Assembly (NCBI RefSeq): GCF_918797505.1 | Contig: NC_092802.1 | Span: forward strand, 16,451,883 to 16,515,882 | Source: Bemisia tabaci | Taxonomy: Eukaryota > Arthropoda > Insecta > Hemiptera > Aleyrodidae | Length of the DNA: 64,000 nt | Reading direction: 5' to 3' | Part shown: piece after piece, positions 1 to 11,996 of the stretch | Position numbering within the stretch: position 1 is the first letter of the stretch | Layout: every line of letters begins with the position of its first letter | Notes under the pieces: generated by a model | Seen by the model: only the letters and a program-made list of their open reading frames with translations | Database searches by the model: none | Told to the model about the DNA's origin: nothing | Position numbers and translations under genes: made by a program

Positions 1-132
1 GTAGGTAAGTAAAGGTAAAATAAAGGGTGAAATAAAGTAAACTTCTATTCAAAAAAAAAAAAAAAAAAAAAAATCCACCTCTAAGAATCTGGCTCAGATC
101 ATCGTTTCCCAGACGAGGGAACATATATAATA

Positions 133-384
133 CTGCCGTGCTAAGGGAAAACGCCGTATGAACATTCGAGAGTTGCCAAATTTCCTTCGATAAAATATTA
201 ATTTTTGAGGAAAGCTATGGATATTTGTCCGTTAAATTTTCAGGAACTTCGGGTGAAATTCCGAGCAAACTTATCTGAACGTTTGGAAGAAAAACATTGA
301 CCAATTTTCCCGAAAATTCGTGATTTACTGAAGGAAATTTAGCAACGCCTGAAGGCTCATACGACGATCTCCTTGGTAGGGCAG
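133..384. mobile_element. MITE-A copy 1 (CTGCCGTGCTAAGG ends)
   Basis: Inverted ends start CTGCCGTGCTAAGG, followed by AACGCCGTATGA and a GTTGCCAAATTTCC block; the right end is the reverse complement, here degraded. The interior is AT-rich with an 'AATTTTCAG' block shared by all copies. It is non-coding; a frame of 68 codons at 215-421 is incidental. Confidence 0.85.
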
Positions 385-389
385 AATAC

Positions 390-1109
390 TTCTCTATTTC
401 AAGTCTAATTAACTCTAACACTTCAAGTTTTCACAAGAATTTACTTGTTTAATTTTTATCCAAATTCTGTCTGATTTTCACCGAAGATCAGAGGGAGAAT
501 CAGTGAAATTTTCAGTTATAAATGCCAAGGATTCTCTTGATGAAAATGCAGATTGCAAAAAACACTCGGCAACATTAAAACGAAGTTACGTTCTTTCGTG
601 AGGGAAACTACGAATTTTGCACATTCAAACGACACGGATTTTGTCTGAACTAGTGATTTCTCAATTCTCTTTGAAAAATACCATCCGAAAGATTTCATAA
701 GAGGGTAGTGCCAACAAAATTTCTGATGGTGCATGGAAGTCATGCGGTATGGAATTAAAGGGCTTTCATACATCTGATCATTCTGTACACATTTAAATAG
801 AGAAACAACAGTGTTGTCGACTTCGCAATAATTGTAACTGTACTACAAGATTCCTCTTGACTTAATAAGCACCATTTTCGGCGAGAAAGGCTATGCAAAA
901 ACAAGGAAAGTTACGACTCTGTCGCTTCTTTATGAAAACATTAGCATGTCAAAACTCTGAACACAAAAGCTGACAAACTAATGCATATAACCGAAGCCTT
1001 CGACCTTTAAAGAAGCCAATAGTGAACCACTCAATTGTAATTGATTCAAAAGTTCACATTGATAGCATTTATTACAACCCACTTCGGCACGGTCACAATC
1101 CTCAAAGGC
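390..1109. other. No recognised gene
   Basis: The segment 545-602 (ending GAAGTTACGTTCTTTCGTGAG) recurs diverged at about 9425-9483. Otherwise nothing is recognised. Confidence 0.6.
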
Positions 1110-1243
1110 CCGTATCAGACGATCAAACTGGAGGCTTCAAAGAGACTCATCGATTGCCCCGACTTAAACCGCTGGCCAATGAGAGGGTCAGGAAAGGCAT
1201 CTATGGACCTCTCTGAAGCCTCCAGTTTGATCGTCTGATACGG
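1110..1243. mobile_element. Small palindromic element CCGTATCAGACGATCAAACT
   Basis: A ~33-bp inverted repeat (CGTATCAGACGATCAAACTG then GAGGCTTCA) surrounds a ~66-bp centre. Seen once in the window. Confidence 0.75.
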
Positions 1244-2412
1244 TGACATATGAACTTATCAAACTTGCTCGGCAGTTGAGTGTTATTTTTAGGCGTTCCA
1301 AAACGGGCGGTCATCTAATCCGCGAAATTATAGGTCGTCAAAATGTATTCATAATTAAGTCTTCAGACACCGACTTAATAAGACTACAGGCGTAACAATG
1401 GAAATACGAGCCTGAGGACGGAAGGATTGCATTTTCGGTCGTTAAGACAATTGCACAAGAATCTGCAACAAAATGCTTGAAATTTTCATGCCGCGAATGC
1501 TCGTCAAAATATCTCGGCTGCCTCCGCAAAAAATATGATTGGCTCGAGTTCTCAGCACTAGCGTTGTCAATTTTAATGCAAATTCAAACATGTTTTTGCC
1601 CGGGACGTACGCGGTCTACTTAATAAATTCGATCGTGCTCTTTAAATATAAAGTCTAGCAACAGGAGACCAACTTTCTTTTATGTCTGCGATTTGAAAGT
1701 GACTATCGGAATACCACTTTCATTTCATATAGAGCATATTTAAAGTAAGAATTTCTAATCGATTATTCAAAAATAGTCTAATCGTCTTTGGTAGCTCAAA
1801 ACTGAACATAACTGAAGAAATATCGATTTTTCGTCCCGTTCCATCAGATGATTCTTTATTATCTATATTCAAAAACGGAGCTGGATTAATTCATAAAAAA
1901 GGTACTTGCATTCCTTCCTGATTGCTAGGGAATGGTACTAAACCCATTTAATAAGCCAAATACTTACAATTACGTCTGAATCTAATATTAAAATCAGGTA
2001 TTTTTCCAAATACCTAAGCAAACAGTCAATCCTTTCCTCCAAAATATAAAATCTGAATCTTCTGTTAATTTGTAATATGATGACACGTCAAATAGGCTCA
2101 TGGCTGGCTATGGTTGGTAAACATGCTCTGTAGAATTCTGAATTGATTGAGCGATTTTAGCGCTTGATTGAACACCATTCACCGCAAAATTGTGGTATTT
2201 TATAAAATCATGGGCTTGAAATTTTGTCCGTGAAAATAGATGAATATATTTTCAAATTTTAATCAATTAAACCTAAAAAAAGATCATATTGGTGTTTCCG
2301 TCCAAACGACTCAGAAATTGAAAGCCAGCAGTCGAAATTTACATTCAAAATTTTTTTAGTTTGCAAAAAACCACCTACCTGGGAATTTGACAAAATATCT
2401 TACTTGACTATT
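1244..2412. other. No recognised gene
   Basis: AT-rich sequence with short frames only (for example 1338-1529 minus, 63 codons, no recognisable motif). No repeat identified. Confidence 0.6.
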
Positions 2413-2664
2413 CTGCCACGCTAAGGAAGAACGCCGCATGAGCCCTCAGGCGTTGCCAAATTCCCCTTGGTAAATCAAGAATTTTTGGGAAAATTTGTAA
2501 ATATTTTTCTTCCGATTTTTCAGGTAATTTTGTTCGCAATTTCACCCAAAGTTCTTGATAATTTCAAGAATAATATTCATAACTTCCTTCAAAAACACAT
2601 GCTTCATTCAGGGAGATTTGACAACTCTCGAATGTTCATACGGCGTTCTTCCTTAGCAGGGCAG
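2413..2664. mobile_element. MITE-A copy 2
   Basis: Left end CTGCCACGCTAAGG and right end CCTTAGCAGGGCAG, with the same internal layout as other family copies. The frame at 2467-2781 runs across it and is not a gene. Confidence 0.85.
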
Positions 2665-3327
2665 TATTGCCCTTCGACATTTACATCTTCGAAAGATTTC
2701 TGCCGATCAACCAAAAAGCACCCTAGTATAAACACGGGTTGGGGCCCGTTAATCATTCTTCTAAAAACAATGTATTTTTGAGTTCATTATTCCTTTTATT
2801 CTAAAAATAAAGTTGGTAAGAGGAGAAAGAATGATGTTCTTCGAAGAAAATTCTGGAGCTCCTCTTCACTCATAATCTCCGCTGCTGTGGTAGAATATTT
2901 CAATACGTGCAAGCTGGATTTCAGAATGTCTTAAGCTGAAGACAATTCGTAGAATGCCCTCACATTTATCAAAATCTCGAATTAAGTGCCGTATAATTCC
3001 TTCCACCCGAATGTTCCTTTCTTCTCTGTAATCTTCAGCCCATTTTCAACAGAGAATCATACACATTTAAAGCTGGTTTTTATCGATGCAATTGTTTTAC
3101 CGTAAAGTTTTACGAAAAATAAAATATGCTTTGATCTCTAATCTTAATCCTCTGCTCAATGCACGGACTGTACCAGAATATGCCGACAAAATTCCTTAAT
3201 GCAAAAAATGATGACGATGTATTTGGACCTCTTCGATCACGTAAGAGGTCATTCTTGCATATTGAAATTCGTCCACTTGATATTTCCAACGAAAATCCTG
3301 ACAATGTGTATCAATTTATATTTGTGA

Positions 3328-3473
3328 CCCACAATCACTTGTCTAAAGCTTAGTTTGATGTTTCTATTTGACATTTCCATTCAAATAATGAAACGTTGTA
3401 CCCACAATCAGTTGCCTGAAGCTTAGTTTGTTGTTTCTATTTGACGTTTCCATTCAAATAATGAAACAAATTA
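3328..3473. repeat. Tandem duplication, two ~73-bp units
   Basis: CCCACAATCA begins both units (3328 and 3401). The rest, with AAGCTTAGTTTG and CATTCAAATAATGAAAC, matches apart from a few bases. Confidence 0.9.
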
Positions 3474-3524
3474 ATTGCTCGGTTTTAGACGTGCAAAAGT
3501 GAAATATAATTTTTAAGCACTTTT

Positions 3525-3778
3525 CTATCATGCTAAGGGAGAACGCCGTATGAACATTCGAGAGTTTCCAAATTTTTATCAATAAAATAGTTATTTTTGA
3601 GGAAAGGTATTAATATTTTTCGTTGCAATTTTCAGAGACTTTAGGTGAAATTGCGAGGAAAATTGTCTGAAAAATTGGAAGAAAAATATTAATGAATTTA
3701 CCAGGAAATTCGTGTTTTAGCAAAGGAAATTTGGCAACGCCTGAAGGTTGCATGTGGCGTTCTTCCTTAATACGGCAG
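3525..3778. mobile_element. MITE-A copy 3
   Basis: The left end is degraded (CTATCATGCTAAGG); the right end is CCTTAATACGGCAG. Confidence 0.82.
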
Positions 3779-4144
3779 TATTAAGCGCAATGAAAAGTGT
3801 ACTAGCAATAAGACATGTTTGAGAGAGGTATATTTAATAATTTGAGATTTTATCTTTGTGTGAAGAATATTTCAAAGGCAAGGATTTTTGCCGAACAAAT
3901 CTTCAAATCTTTCTAGGCAGCCTGTCTTTGTCTAACCTAGATTCGATATTTATAATGGATTTAGAATTTAGACGGAGAGGAAATCAGGATTGCCAACCTT
4001 AGAGAACCGTCATTGGCCCGCAATAGTTATAAACATTGAGGTGTGGGCACATCAATAGCGGAGACTTAAACGCGGGAGTAGCAAAATAGTCCTAGTCTAT
4101 GAAGGTAAAATTGAGCGTAATCTTTACTTGGATGAAGAGCCGTT

Positions 4145-4397
4145 CTGCCGTGCTAAGGAATAACACCGTATGATCATCCGAGAGTTGCCAAATTTCCCTC
4201 AGTAAAATGTCTATTTTTGAGGAAAGTTATGAATAATTTCCCTTGAAAAATTCAGGACTTTTAGGTGGAATTGCGAGGAAAATTATCTGAAAAATTGAAA
4301 GAAAAATATTAATGAGTTTACCAGGAAATTCGTGTTTTGGGAAAGGAAATTTGGCAACGCCTGAAGGCTCATACAGCTTTCAACCTCAGCACAGCAG
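4145..4397. mobile_element. MITE-A copy 4
   Basis: Left end CTGCCGTGCTAAGG; right end degraded to CCTCAGCACAGCAG. Confidence 0.82.
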
Positions 4398-4583
4398 TAT
4401 TGGCAAGAGGTGGGCGTATATTCTTGTGAATCTGGTGACGTTGCCATGACAATGATCATGGAAATAGCCGAGCCCTTCACCAGCGAAGAATATATCGGGG
4501 TTTCGGGGATGGTTTCCTTTGCATTTTTGGCTCTGTTCATTGTGAACTGATTTTTTTTCTAGGGCGCGGCCTTTTTGTCAGTA

Positions 4584-4833
4584 CTGCCGTCCTAAGAAAA
4601 AACGCCGTATGAGCCGTCAGGCGTTGCCAGATTCCCCACAGTAAAAATCGAATTCACTGGAAATTTGTTTAATTTTTCGCTTCAAAATTTTCAGATGATT
4701 TTGTTCGCAATTTGATCTAAAATACTTGAAAATTTCAAGGAAAAATATGAGTAACATTTATAAAGAATACATTATTAATCGGGGTTATTTGGCAACTATC
4801 GAATGTTCATACGGCTTTTTCCGTAGTACGGCA
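4584..4833. mobile_element. MITE-A copy 5
   Basis: Left end CTGCCGTCCTAAG; right end degraded (CCGTAGTACGGCA). Copies 3-5 lie within 1.4 kb, all in the same orientation of the internal blocks. Confidence 0.8.
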
Positions 4834-5032
4834 AAGTAGCACAGTTTCATAGGGTGTTTCAGGGTTAAATAAGCAGAGGCGGTAGTATTTCATACGGGTC
4901 AAAATACAAATTTTTAAAGAAGCTCAGAATCAGGATCTCAGCTTTGTGGATCGATCATCTTCTTATCCGAAATTAGAGCGACGTTTATGGACCAAAACTC
5001 ATGGAAAACGGCTACTCCGTCATGATTATTTG

Positions 5033-5900
5033 CAGGGCCGGATTATGGGGGTGGCCACATGGGCCGCGGCCCATTGCGGCAAACTTTGCGATGTTTTTAA
5101 ATGTGGGTATAAAAAAATTGGATTTAGAAAAAAAAATTACAAACGAGAAAAGGCTATAAAATCTCTCATTTCCTGAGAGTATAGTAATTTCTAATTTTGT
5201 CGTCTTTCAGTGATACATGTGACAGCGCCTTTAATTAGTCGAGTTAAGAGAGAGACCGAACACACAATTTGGCCTGAAACGGCTTGAATTAGGGAGAAAT
5301 GATGACGAGGACTTGAGATGAAAAGGAGAAGCCCTCGGCGCGGCAATCGGCATGTAACACATATCAGCGCCTACAAGACTGCACGAATACTTCACGCATT
5401 GCATCAAACACAGTGAGGTTATTGTGGTCAGCGTGAAACGGATAGCGCCTACAAGAATGGATGAATACTTCATGCATTGCGCCAAACACAGTGCGGTCAG
5501 CTTGAAACGCATAGCGCCTACAAGACTGCGTGAATACTTCACGCATTGCGCCAAACACGGTGTGGTTGGCGCGGAGCGGCGGCGGAAGTTGAAATGATTA
5601 AACCACATTAATGTTTGTTCTTTCATAATTTTTTGGTTCATTTCTTATAAATGGAGGACCTTGTCCACATAGAGATAGGTTTACGAAACTTGACTTTCGC
5701 GCCAAGCTCCGTGACCTTTTGCTAGTAGTGTTGACAGGGCTTTCCCAAAAAATGTGTTCAACACGAGTAAACGCGTCTTATGCACCCCTCCCCCGCTAGC
5801 ACGTTCACTGGATAGTTATTATTGATGTTTCAAAACGAATGAGAAGGGAGCGGCAAAATACAGGCGGCCCATGGGCGGCAAGTAGGAAAATCCGGCCCTA
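5033..5900. mobile_element. hAT-N1 copy 1, 8-bp duplication ATTATTTG
   Basis: Ends CAGGGCCGGATTA and (inverted) TAGGGCCGGATTT, flanked by ATTATTTG at 5025-5032 and 5901-5908. The 8-bp duplication and CAGGG-type ends indicate the hAT superfamily. No transposase; the predicted frames (5231-5641, 5364-5558 minus) are translations of the internal minisatellite. Confidence 0.92.
5365..5575. repeat. Minisatellite inside hAT-N1 copy 1, about 3 units
   Basis: Units of ~60-75 bp carry TACTTCACGCATTGCGCCAA and GCGCCTACAAGACTG. Unit number differs between copies of the element. Confidence 0.85.
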
Positions 5901-5985
5901 ATTATTTGCGCCGAATTCATCCGAGACATATTCACGTAAATATCAAAATCTAAAGTTTCAGAAGAGTCTGGACCAATCGGCGATT

Positions 5986-6204
5986 GAAAAAGCTTTTTTT
6001 TTTTTTATTTTAAACTTATTCACCTACTTATACAGTAATTGGAATATTTACAATATGATTATAACTAGACTTAAGGCTAAGACTTAATGCTAGTGCTATT
6101 AAAATGTTATGTCCCCTGGATAGGGGTAGGAGGAAAAGTATAATACAGTAATTATACATAGTATACATAGTAATTATAATATATATGTATGTATAGAAAA
6201 AGCT
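5986..6204 (-). mobile_element. Short poly(A)-tailed retroinsertion, 9-bp duplication GAAAAAGCT
   Basis: GAAAAAGCT at 5986-5994 and 6196-6204 brackets a segment starting with a T-run on the plus strand, that is, a poly(A) tail on the minus strand. This marks target-primed insertion of ~200 bp of 3' end from a LINE or similar RNA. No homology with the LINE at 42 kb is obvious. Confidence 0.75.
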
Positions 6205-6891
6205 AGTTTAATGGACATGTAACATGTTTTCGAAAACCGCACTGTAAAGATATGAACGTCAGATGCCCATTTTTTGAGATAATTATACGCTCTATGCTCA
6301 AAAACGCACTTTTACTAGCCATAGCAATAAATTTTAGGATCCTGAAAAATTCAGGACCCCCTGAAACCCGCTGAAATGAAGTGTAAACTTGAAATATCCG
6401 TACTTTTGATGCCACAAATCAATTTCGCGTTCAGACGGGAGTTAAGACTTCATACATTTTGGAACATGCCCTCGAATGAATCAGATTTGATTAATTAAAT
6501 AAATAAGAGTGCCCTTATTTTCTCAGAAAGTAGTTGAATTTTCGTGAACATTAAGGCAGAGAAGTTTGCTTCCTGATCCTCCTTTACCAACCTTTTTTCT
6601 CGCAGCCGCAATGACATCACTGTTTTCCTCATCTTTAATTCTTGGCCAAATGCTTCATAATTACTACAAAAGGTGACGTCACGTCGAAATGAAGAAACCT
6701 TGAACTTGCCATTGCGGGTGCAGAGAGTGAAAGAAGATTCGGCTCAAAATTAATTCAAGACTTTCGCGAACCAACGGAGGCGGTCCACCTTGAAATATTT
6801 CACCTAGTTTCTCGGATGGTTGCTTCGAGATCACTGTTTCAGTTGAAGACAAACCCAGTTTGTGAGTATTCCCCTTCGACTTGATTTGATT

Positions 6892-7032
6892 AGATAAATC
6901 GATTGATCTGCCATTTAAACCTATGAAAAAGGATCGATAGACAGAGTGTTCGCAACGAGCACCTTAATGATCGATTCTTTGCCACAGACTCAGATGGAGT
7001 AATATCGATAATCAAGCATTCACACCTCGACA
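6892..7032. mobile_element. hAT-N2 degraded copy
   Basis: Interior blocks AATCGATTGATCTGCCATTT, AACCTATGAAAAAGGATCGA and GTGTTCGC match the family; both ends are lost. Confidence 0.68.
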
Positions 7033-7345
7033 CAGGACAAAATGAGTATCTCAAACCTCCAAAAAACGTGTCTCTATCAAAACTTCACGGATAACATTTT
7101 CGGGAGCAGAAACTTTGAAAAGTAGTCATGAAAGAGAAATCAACATTTGTATTTTATATTAGAATTAATCAATTCAAACCTCTTGCCATTGACGAATCAA
7201 AAATTAACATAGGGCAAGTTGGCCATCGGAAACAATTTTACCAGCCAGGCAAATAATGAATTTTCGGTTACACTTAATTTTTTCCTCCTTTAATTCGCAA
7301 AACTTTTGAATTTGTTAAGGAATATTTAACTCACAGAAAAAATTA

Positions 7346-7568
7346 CACTGGAAAAAAAGAGTTACGGGCTATGTAGACATACACCGTAAACCCACCCCCA
7401 TCCCACACCCATTCGTTCCGGGCTCAGAGGGTGCTGGAGCCGTAGCTTCGATTTCTTCGGGTTCTACGCCCGGGAATTCCGGCCTCTGAGCCCGGAGAGG
7501 GGACGGTATGTCTATAAAGCCCGTAAGTATACGGCTTTCAGGGCCGGAGTTTTTTTTTTTTTTCAGTG
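7346..7568. mobile_element. CACTGG-ended GC-rich MITE, TA duplication
   Basis: CACTGGAAAAAAAGAG and TTTTTTCAGTG ends flanked by TA (7344-7345 and 7569-7570). The interior is an inverted pair around GACATAC-ACCGT / ACGGTATGTC, with GGGCTCAGAGG / CCTCTGAGCCC. It shares only the ends with MITE-B. Confidence 0.82.
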
Positions 7569-7942
7569 TACCTTATAATATAATTTGGTAATATTAGTAA
7601 ATTAGTTTGAATGCCGACTTGACTTAAATGATCTTCCGTTTTTTTCGTGGGCAGGAAGTTAGAATTCGCCCTTACGAACAACGCAAATGAATCAGTGAGT
7701 TCGAAACCAACTCGGTAACTCGAAATTGCTCAATTTTCATAAGAGAGAGTCAATTTTTATAAATATCATTGAAGTCAGCGCATCTCTTCCAACTTGGACC
7801 TTTAAAATGCCCCTAAGTGCTTGTATTCCTGCACCAAAAATCTGTTTCCTGAACTAATTTCTTCATTTACTGTTCGGTTTCGTGTGTGTCTTGATTCTTT
7901 TCATTTTGGCGAGTTGGTGTGTTTTCGTTCTCACTGATTCAA

Positions 7943-8207
7943 ATATCGACGGCGTAGGTCCGCAATCACATGTATCGTTTGCTGTGTCTGAAAATCTCCG
8001 CCTCTATGTTATTTTTTTAAAGGAGAACAAATTGACATCTATCCCTGAAGTTTTTGGAGAATTTTCTTCGCACAGAGAAGAAGAAAAATCACGGCAGTTT
8101 TAAAGAATTACCGTTTAGTAGTTTTCCGTTTAAAAAATGAAGTATGACGGGAAGTCTGCGACGTCGCAAACCGAGTTATGTGATTGCCGACTTACACCGC
8201 CGATATG
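7943..8207. mobile_element. MITE-J copy 1 (ATATCGACGGTGTAAGTCGG)
   Basis: Left ATATCGACGGCGTAGGTC; right GACTTACACCGCCGATAT. The interior, with TGTCTGAAAATCTCCGCCTC and GGAAGTCTGCGACGTCGCA, is shared with 23313-23581. Confidence 0.83.
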
Positions 8208-8363
8208 TATCTTCTGTAAGGGTCTTAGGGAGTACTCAACTCCTCCGAGGTAACCTTATTTTCGTGGAGGCATCAGCGAAGTCCTGAGGAATTTTTGGAA
8301 TTACACATCCGTCCATAATATCCCAATCTATACTCCTGTCTTCAAGCGCAAAATAATTTCCTG

Positions 8364-8394
8364 AAAAAAAATTAAAAAAAAAAAAAAAAAAAAA
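8364..8394. repeat. Poly(A) tract
   Basis: A-run broken by one TT. Could be a retroinsertion tail, but no flanking duplication was found. Confidence 0.7.
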
Positions 8395-8682
8395 TTAGCA
8401 GCTGCCTCTGGAGTAGATTTTATATTGAGCTAAGCACCAATAAATAATGCTTAAGTCAGGGCCAAAAAATTTGAGGGAAGTGGATGTAACACCAGTGTCC
8501 TCAATCACACACAAGACTCATCCTGATGACAGCTCTCCAAACCGGCTATTTTTAGCTCAAAAAAAATTTGCAAATGGATTCAACCGTGAAAACAAGATTC
8601 GACTGACCCAATCCGAGTGCCAAAATAAACCGTGCAGTCATATTTATCCATGCCGATGATTGACCGACATTCAAAAAGCATT

Positions 8683-8838
8683 CAGTGGCGTTGCGTGCTT
8701 TGCGATGTATCGATTGTTCTGCCATTGAAACCTATGGTTAAGAATCGATTACTAAGGTGGTCGCTGAGGACACCCTGATTATCGATCCTTTTCCATAGGT
8801 TTAAATGGCATAACGGTCGATAAATCGCTACGCCACTG
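8683..8838. mobile_element. hAT-N2 copy 2
   Basis: CAGTGGCGTTGCGTGC and CTACGCCACTG ends. Flanking 8-mers AAAGCATT and TAAGCGTT match at 6 of 8. Confidence 0.86.
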
Positions 8839-8846
8839 TAAGCGTT

Positions 8847-10010
8847 GCGGCTTTGTGCCGGTACAATGAAGCCCAAAAAATCAACAAAAACGAACGAATT
8901 GGCAGTATCGGTCTTGACCCTGCGATAACTTATTCAGATGTTTTTGATTTTTTAAAGTTCAACTTGGTCGCCGAGTGTGCTTTTTTGTGCGCTTTTCCTC
9001 AAAATTCAAATTGCCCCCCGGTTGCCCTCCAAAAAACAAGCACCCAACGGTTGGATGGAAAATTACAAACTGTGATAATGGAGACGAGTTAGAGATAATT
9101 TTGAAAGAATTACTGTCATTTAAGATTATCCTACGTAGCCCCAATCGGTTAGGGGTCATTCCATTGTTACGGAGCTTACAGTTGCACACCTAAAAATCAA
9201 GTTTGTACCTTGCAGGCAAATGAGAGAGAACTCTTTTTTATCCTTTCTTCCTTAAAGAAAATCTCATTTTCTCTTTGTGAAAAATTTAGCAAAAGTCTAT
9301 TACAACGTCCATACCAGAGAGAAATGGGTTTCTAAAGGGTTTTTGAAACATGAGGAGAAAGAAAACCAAAGGGAAATTTTTGGGTCAGTCAGAGAATGTT
9401 GCAAGAAAATATGGATATATATAATATGCAATTTGCGAGGGGAAATTTGGCATTATTGAAATGAAGTTACGTTCTTTCGTGAGAGGACCGACGGATTTTC
9501 CAACCTTGGGATTGAGTAACGTTGCTTTATCCGAGGAATCACGATCTGGGAGATTATACGGGATAAAGTAATCATTTTCCTCTCGTGAACTTGTGCTGGG
9601 CAACGGATTCAAAGAAATTGCATAAGCGGTGAAACACCAATGACTAATGCTTTGTCCGCTTGAGGTTTCCAGGAATATAAGTATCGATTCGTTTCTAGAA
9701 AATTTGGCCCATCTCATTATTTATAACGGATTTTTTTACTTTTTTTTCATGGGTATATAATGTGGAATTATTATATCAAGAATTTATCATTTAAAAAAAA
9801 GGATCAGCGACCTCTAATTCTCATGTCTCCGTGAAGTCTCATTTTTCTCATTACTGAAATTTTTCAAAACATGCTATAATAACAATACCCACAAATAAAC
9901 CCTCTCTCAGAGTGCCCTGATTGAAGCTAAGAAAAGAAAATAAAAAAAAGAAGAGTAAAAAAATTGGTAGTTCTGATCGACCAAGGGAGAAAATGATGGA
10001 CTCGATAAGT
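8847..10010. other. No recognised gene
   Basis: Frames up to 110 codons (9385-9717 minus) show no known motif. The part around 9425-9483 is a dispersed repeat also found near 545-602. Confidence 0.55.
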
Positions 10011-10256
10011 TTGCCGTGCAACGCAAAAACGCCGTAAACGCCATTTAACATATTTCGGAAACAACGTATCATTGCAGAAAAGCTTGTGTACCTTGGGACA
10101 ATGTTTTTACAGAATTCTTTCGCAAATACCATCAAGAACTTAACCTGAAAATTTAAGGTACATGGGTAAAACAGTTTTCCTTTTATAAAATGTTAAGTTC
10201 CAAAAAACGAGGGAAAATCTTGATGAATTTACGACGTTCTTGCTTAGCACAGTGGT
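10011..10256. mobile_element. MITE-A subfamily 2, copy 1
   Basis: The ends resemble MITE-A (TTGCCGTGCAACGC and TTGCTTAGCACAGTGG), but the interior differs. It is shared, in reverse orientation, with 19578-19825 (for example ACATTGTCCCAAGGTACAC and TTGATGGTATTTGCG). Confidence 0.75.
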
Positions 10257-10283
10257 AAGTATCGCCCCATTTTCCCTTTGCCT

Positions 10284-10325
10284 TTTATGTCTATCGCTTT
10301 GTCTATGAATTTCAACAATCAGCCG
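10284..10325. mobile_element. MITE-I right-end fragment
   Basis: TTTATGTCTATCGCTTTGTC and AATTTCAACAATCAGCC match the family right end. Confidence 0.5.
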
Positions 10326-10342
10326 AAGGTTTTTTTTCCATG

Positions 10343-10571
10343 CACTGGAAAAAAAAACACATTGGATCTAGAGTCCAGACTCTTAAAAACATCGACGAGA
10401 AACAATACTCTTGATTAAATCGGATTTTTGCTTAAATCAAGAACCAAGCCTCTTAATTTGATCGGATTTCCTTTTGATTTAAGCAAAAATCTGATTGAAT
10501 CAAGAGTATTTTTTCTTGCCGATTTTTTTAAGAGCCTGGACTCTAGATCCAATTTATTTTTTTCTCCAGTG
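10343..10571. mobile_element. MITE-B copy 1 (CACTGGAAAAAA palindrome), TG duplication
   Basis: Ends CACTGGAAAA and TCTCCAGTG. The element is nearly a full palindrome: TTGGATCTAGAGTCCAGAC near each end, then AAACATCGACGAGAAACAAT, with a central AAGAGGCTTGG-type spacer. Flanked by TG on both sides. Antisense frames inside (10415-10600) are palindrome artefacts. Confidence 0.88.
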
Positions 10572-11996
10572 TGCGAAAAATGACGATTTGACAGCAACAC
10601 CTCATCGCACAGTCAAATCGCCGCGAACTCAACTAAAAAAGGGACACGACTAGCTGCCTTGGGTAACTTGTAAAAACAGAGGTAAGCGCGGTGGGCGAGG
10701 CGAGGGAGAGGGGTCTAAATGAAAATGGTTTTATGACGATTTTCCAGCTGGGGGGATAAGGAAGTGGAAACCCGAGGGGAAGGGGGGTCGCCGGCTCCCA
10801 CGGATCGCTGAGTAAACAGAATCGCCCCCGGATGGCCCGCAACCCGCGAGATAAATAATATGAACCGTCGCTATCAAAACCCGACAAATCCGTATCCCCA
10901 TGAGCCTTGAGGTCCGTAAGGTTGCCTATATTCCGGGGCTCATCGGATGATAGACATGTTGGGTTTAAAGATCGACCGTCGGATGAAAAGCCCCCTGGCG
11001 AGTCGAGGGTGAAAATGATAGTGTCAGCGGCGGGGAGAGGGAACACCCGGCAACCCCCATTGCTCCCGAATAAAAGAATGACTCTACCCCCTCGCCGTCC
11101 CCCTCACTGATAAACATTGACCAAAGAACATCCCCCCCCCCCCGTGGTGAGTTACTCCCCGACAAAATGACAGCAATTTTCAGCTAACAACTTACGGTCT
11201 GTTTCTTCCTTCTTTTTGTGATGGAGGCGTGTAATTATGAAGACTTCAGTCCTCGCGATCCCAGCGCTGCCAAGCGGAGCCCGTCCAAAGCTCTGAGTTA
11301 CTAGCCACTGCGTTCGCATACCTGGCCAGCGTTGCCAGATGTGCGGAGATGGTGCTCCTGTGGGTAGGGGTGATTTTTGATCAGTGATAAATAGAGAGCC
11401 AGATAAAAAACCTGAAGAAACATTTAAAAAAAGAAGAAGAATAGGAGACACGCTCTATCAATATCTTGGAGGTAGAAGAAAATTGTGGGAGAAACTTTTG
11501 GGAGGCTAGGTGTTGGAACTTTTAGGGCCCACAAGGGCATGTGCGGTGCGGTCAACTTACGAATTCAAATCAGCCAGAGTAATTTTAAATTACAATTGTT
11601 ACGACCTGTGTTTTGTGATGCATGTATTTGATTTAGTTTTTGGATAAATTCACATCAATTTTGTGGAGGATCGCTCATTTATGAAGATTCTTAGCCGTCT
11701 TGGTTTAAAATGGATCGTATGTGATAGTGGTTCGATGTATCGGTCGGTTGAAAAGAACAGAACATAACCTCGAACCAAAATTTTAGGATATTAGTCAGGA
11801 AAGCTGAAAATGAGAGATTTCGTAGCACTTTCACTACTCTTGCCCAATTGATACTCATACAAATCAAAAATATATCACAAAAAAATCGTTCCGTCAGATT
11901 ATTCAAGTGACTTTTGAGGCTATGTTTATGTTTTGAACCAATCGATATCGATACAATCTCTGCCGTTTGATGTATTGAATACGATCAATTGGAATC
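10572..11996. other. No recognised gene; GC-rich first half
   Basis: 10640-11160 is GC-rich with an 11-base C-run at 11131. Overlapping frames on both strands (such as 10633-11046 minus, 137 codons) reflect lack of AT stops; no motif recognised. 11512-11545 faintly resembles 34735-34780 (TTTAGGGCCCACAAGGGCA). Confidence 0.5.

Noticed and set aside
5231..5641. 136-codon minus frame with repeated Cys-rich wording
   Set aside because: It is a translation of the hAT-N1 minisatellite; the same frame recurs in every copy of the element.
10633..11165. Overlapping frames of 137, 67 and 66 codons on both strands
   Set aside because: GC-rich DNA has few stops; no motif, no splice signals convincingly placed, no repeat in other units.
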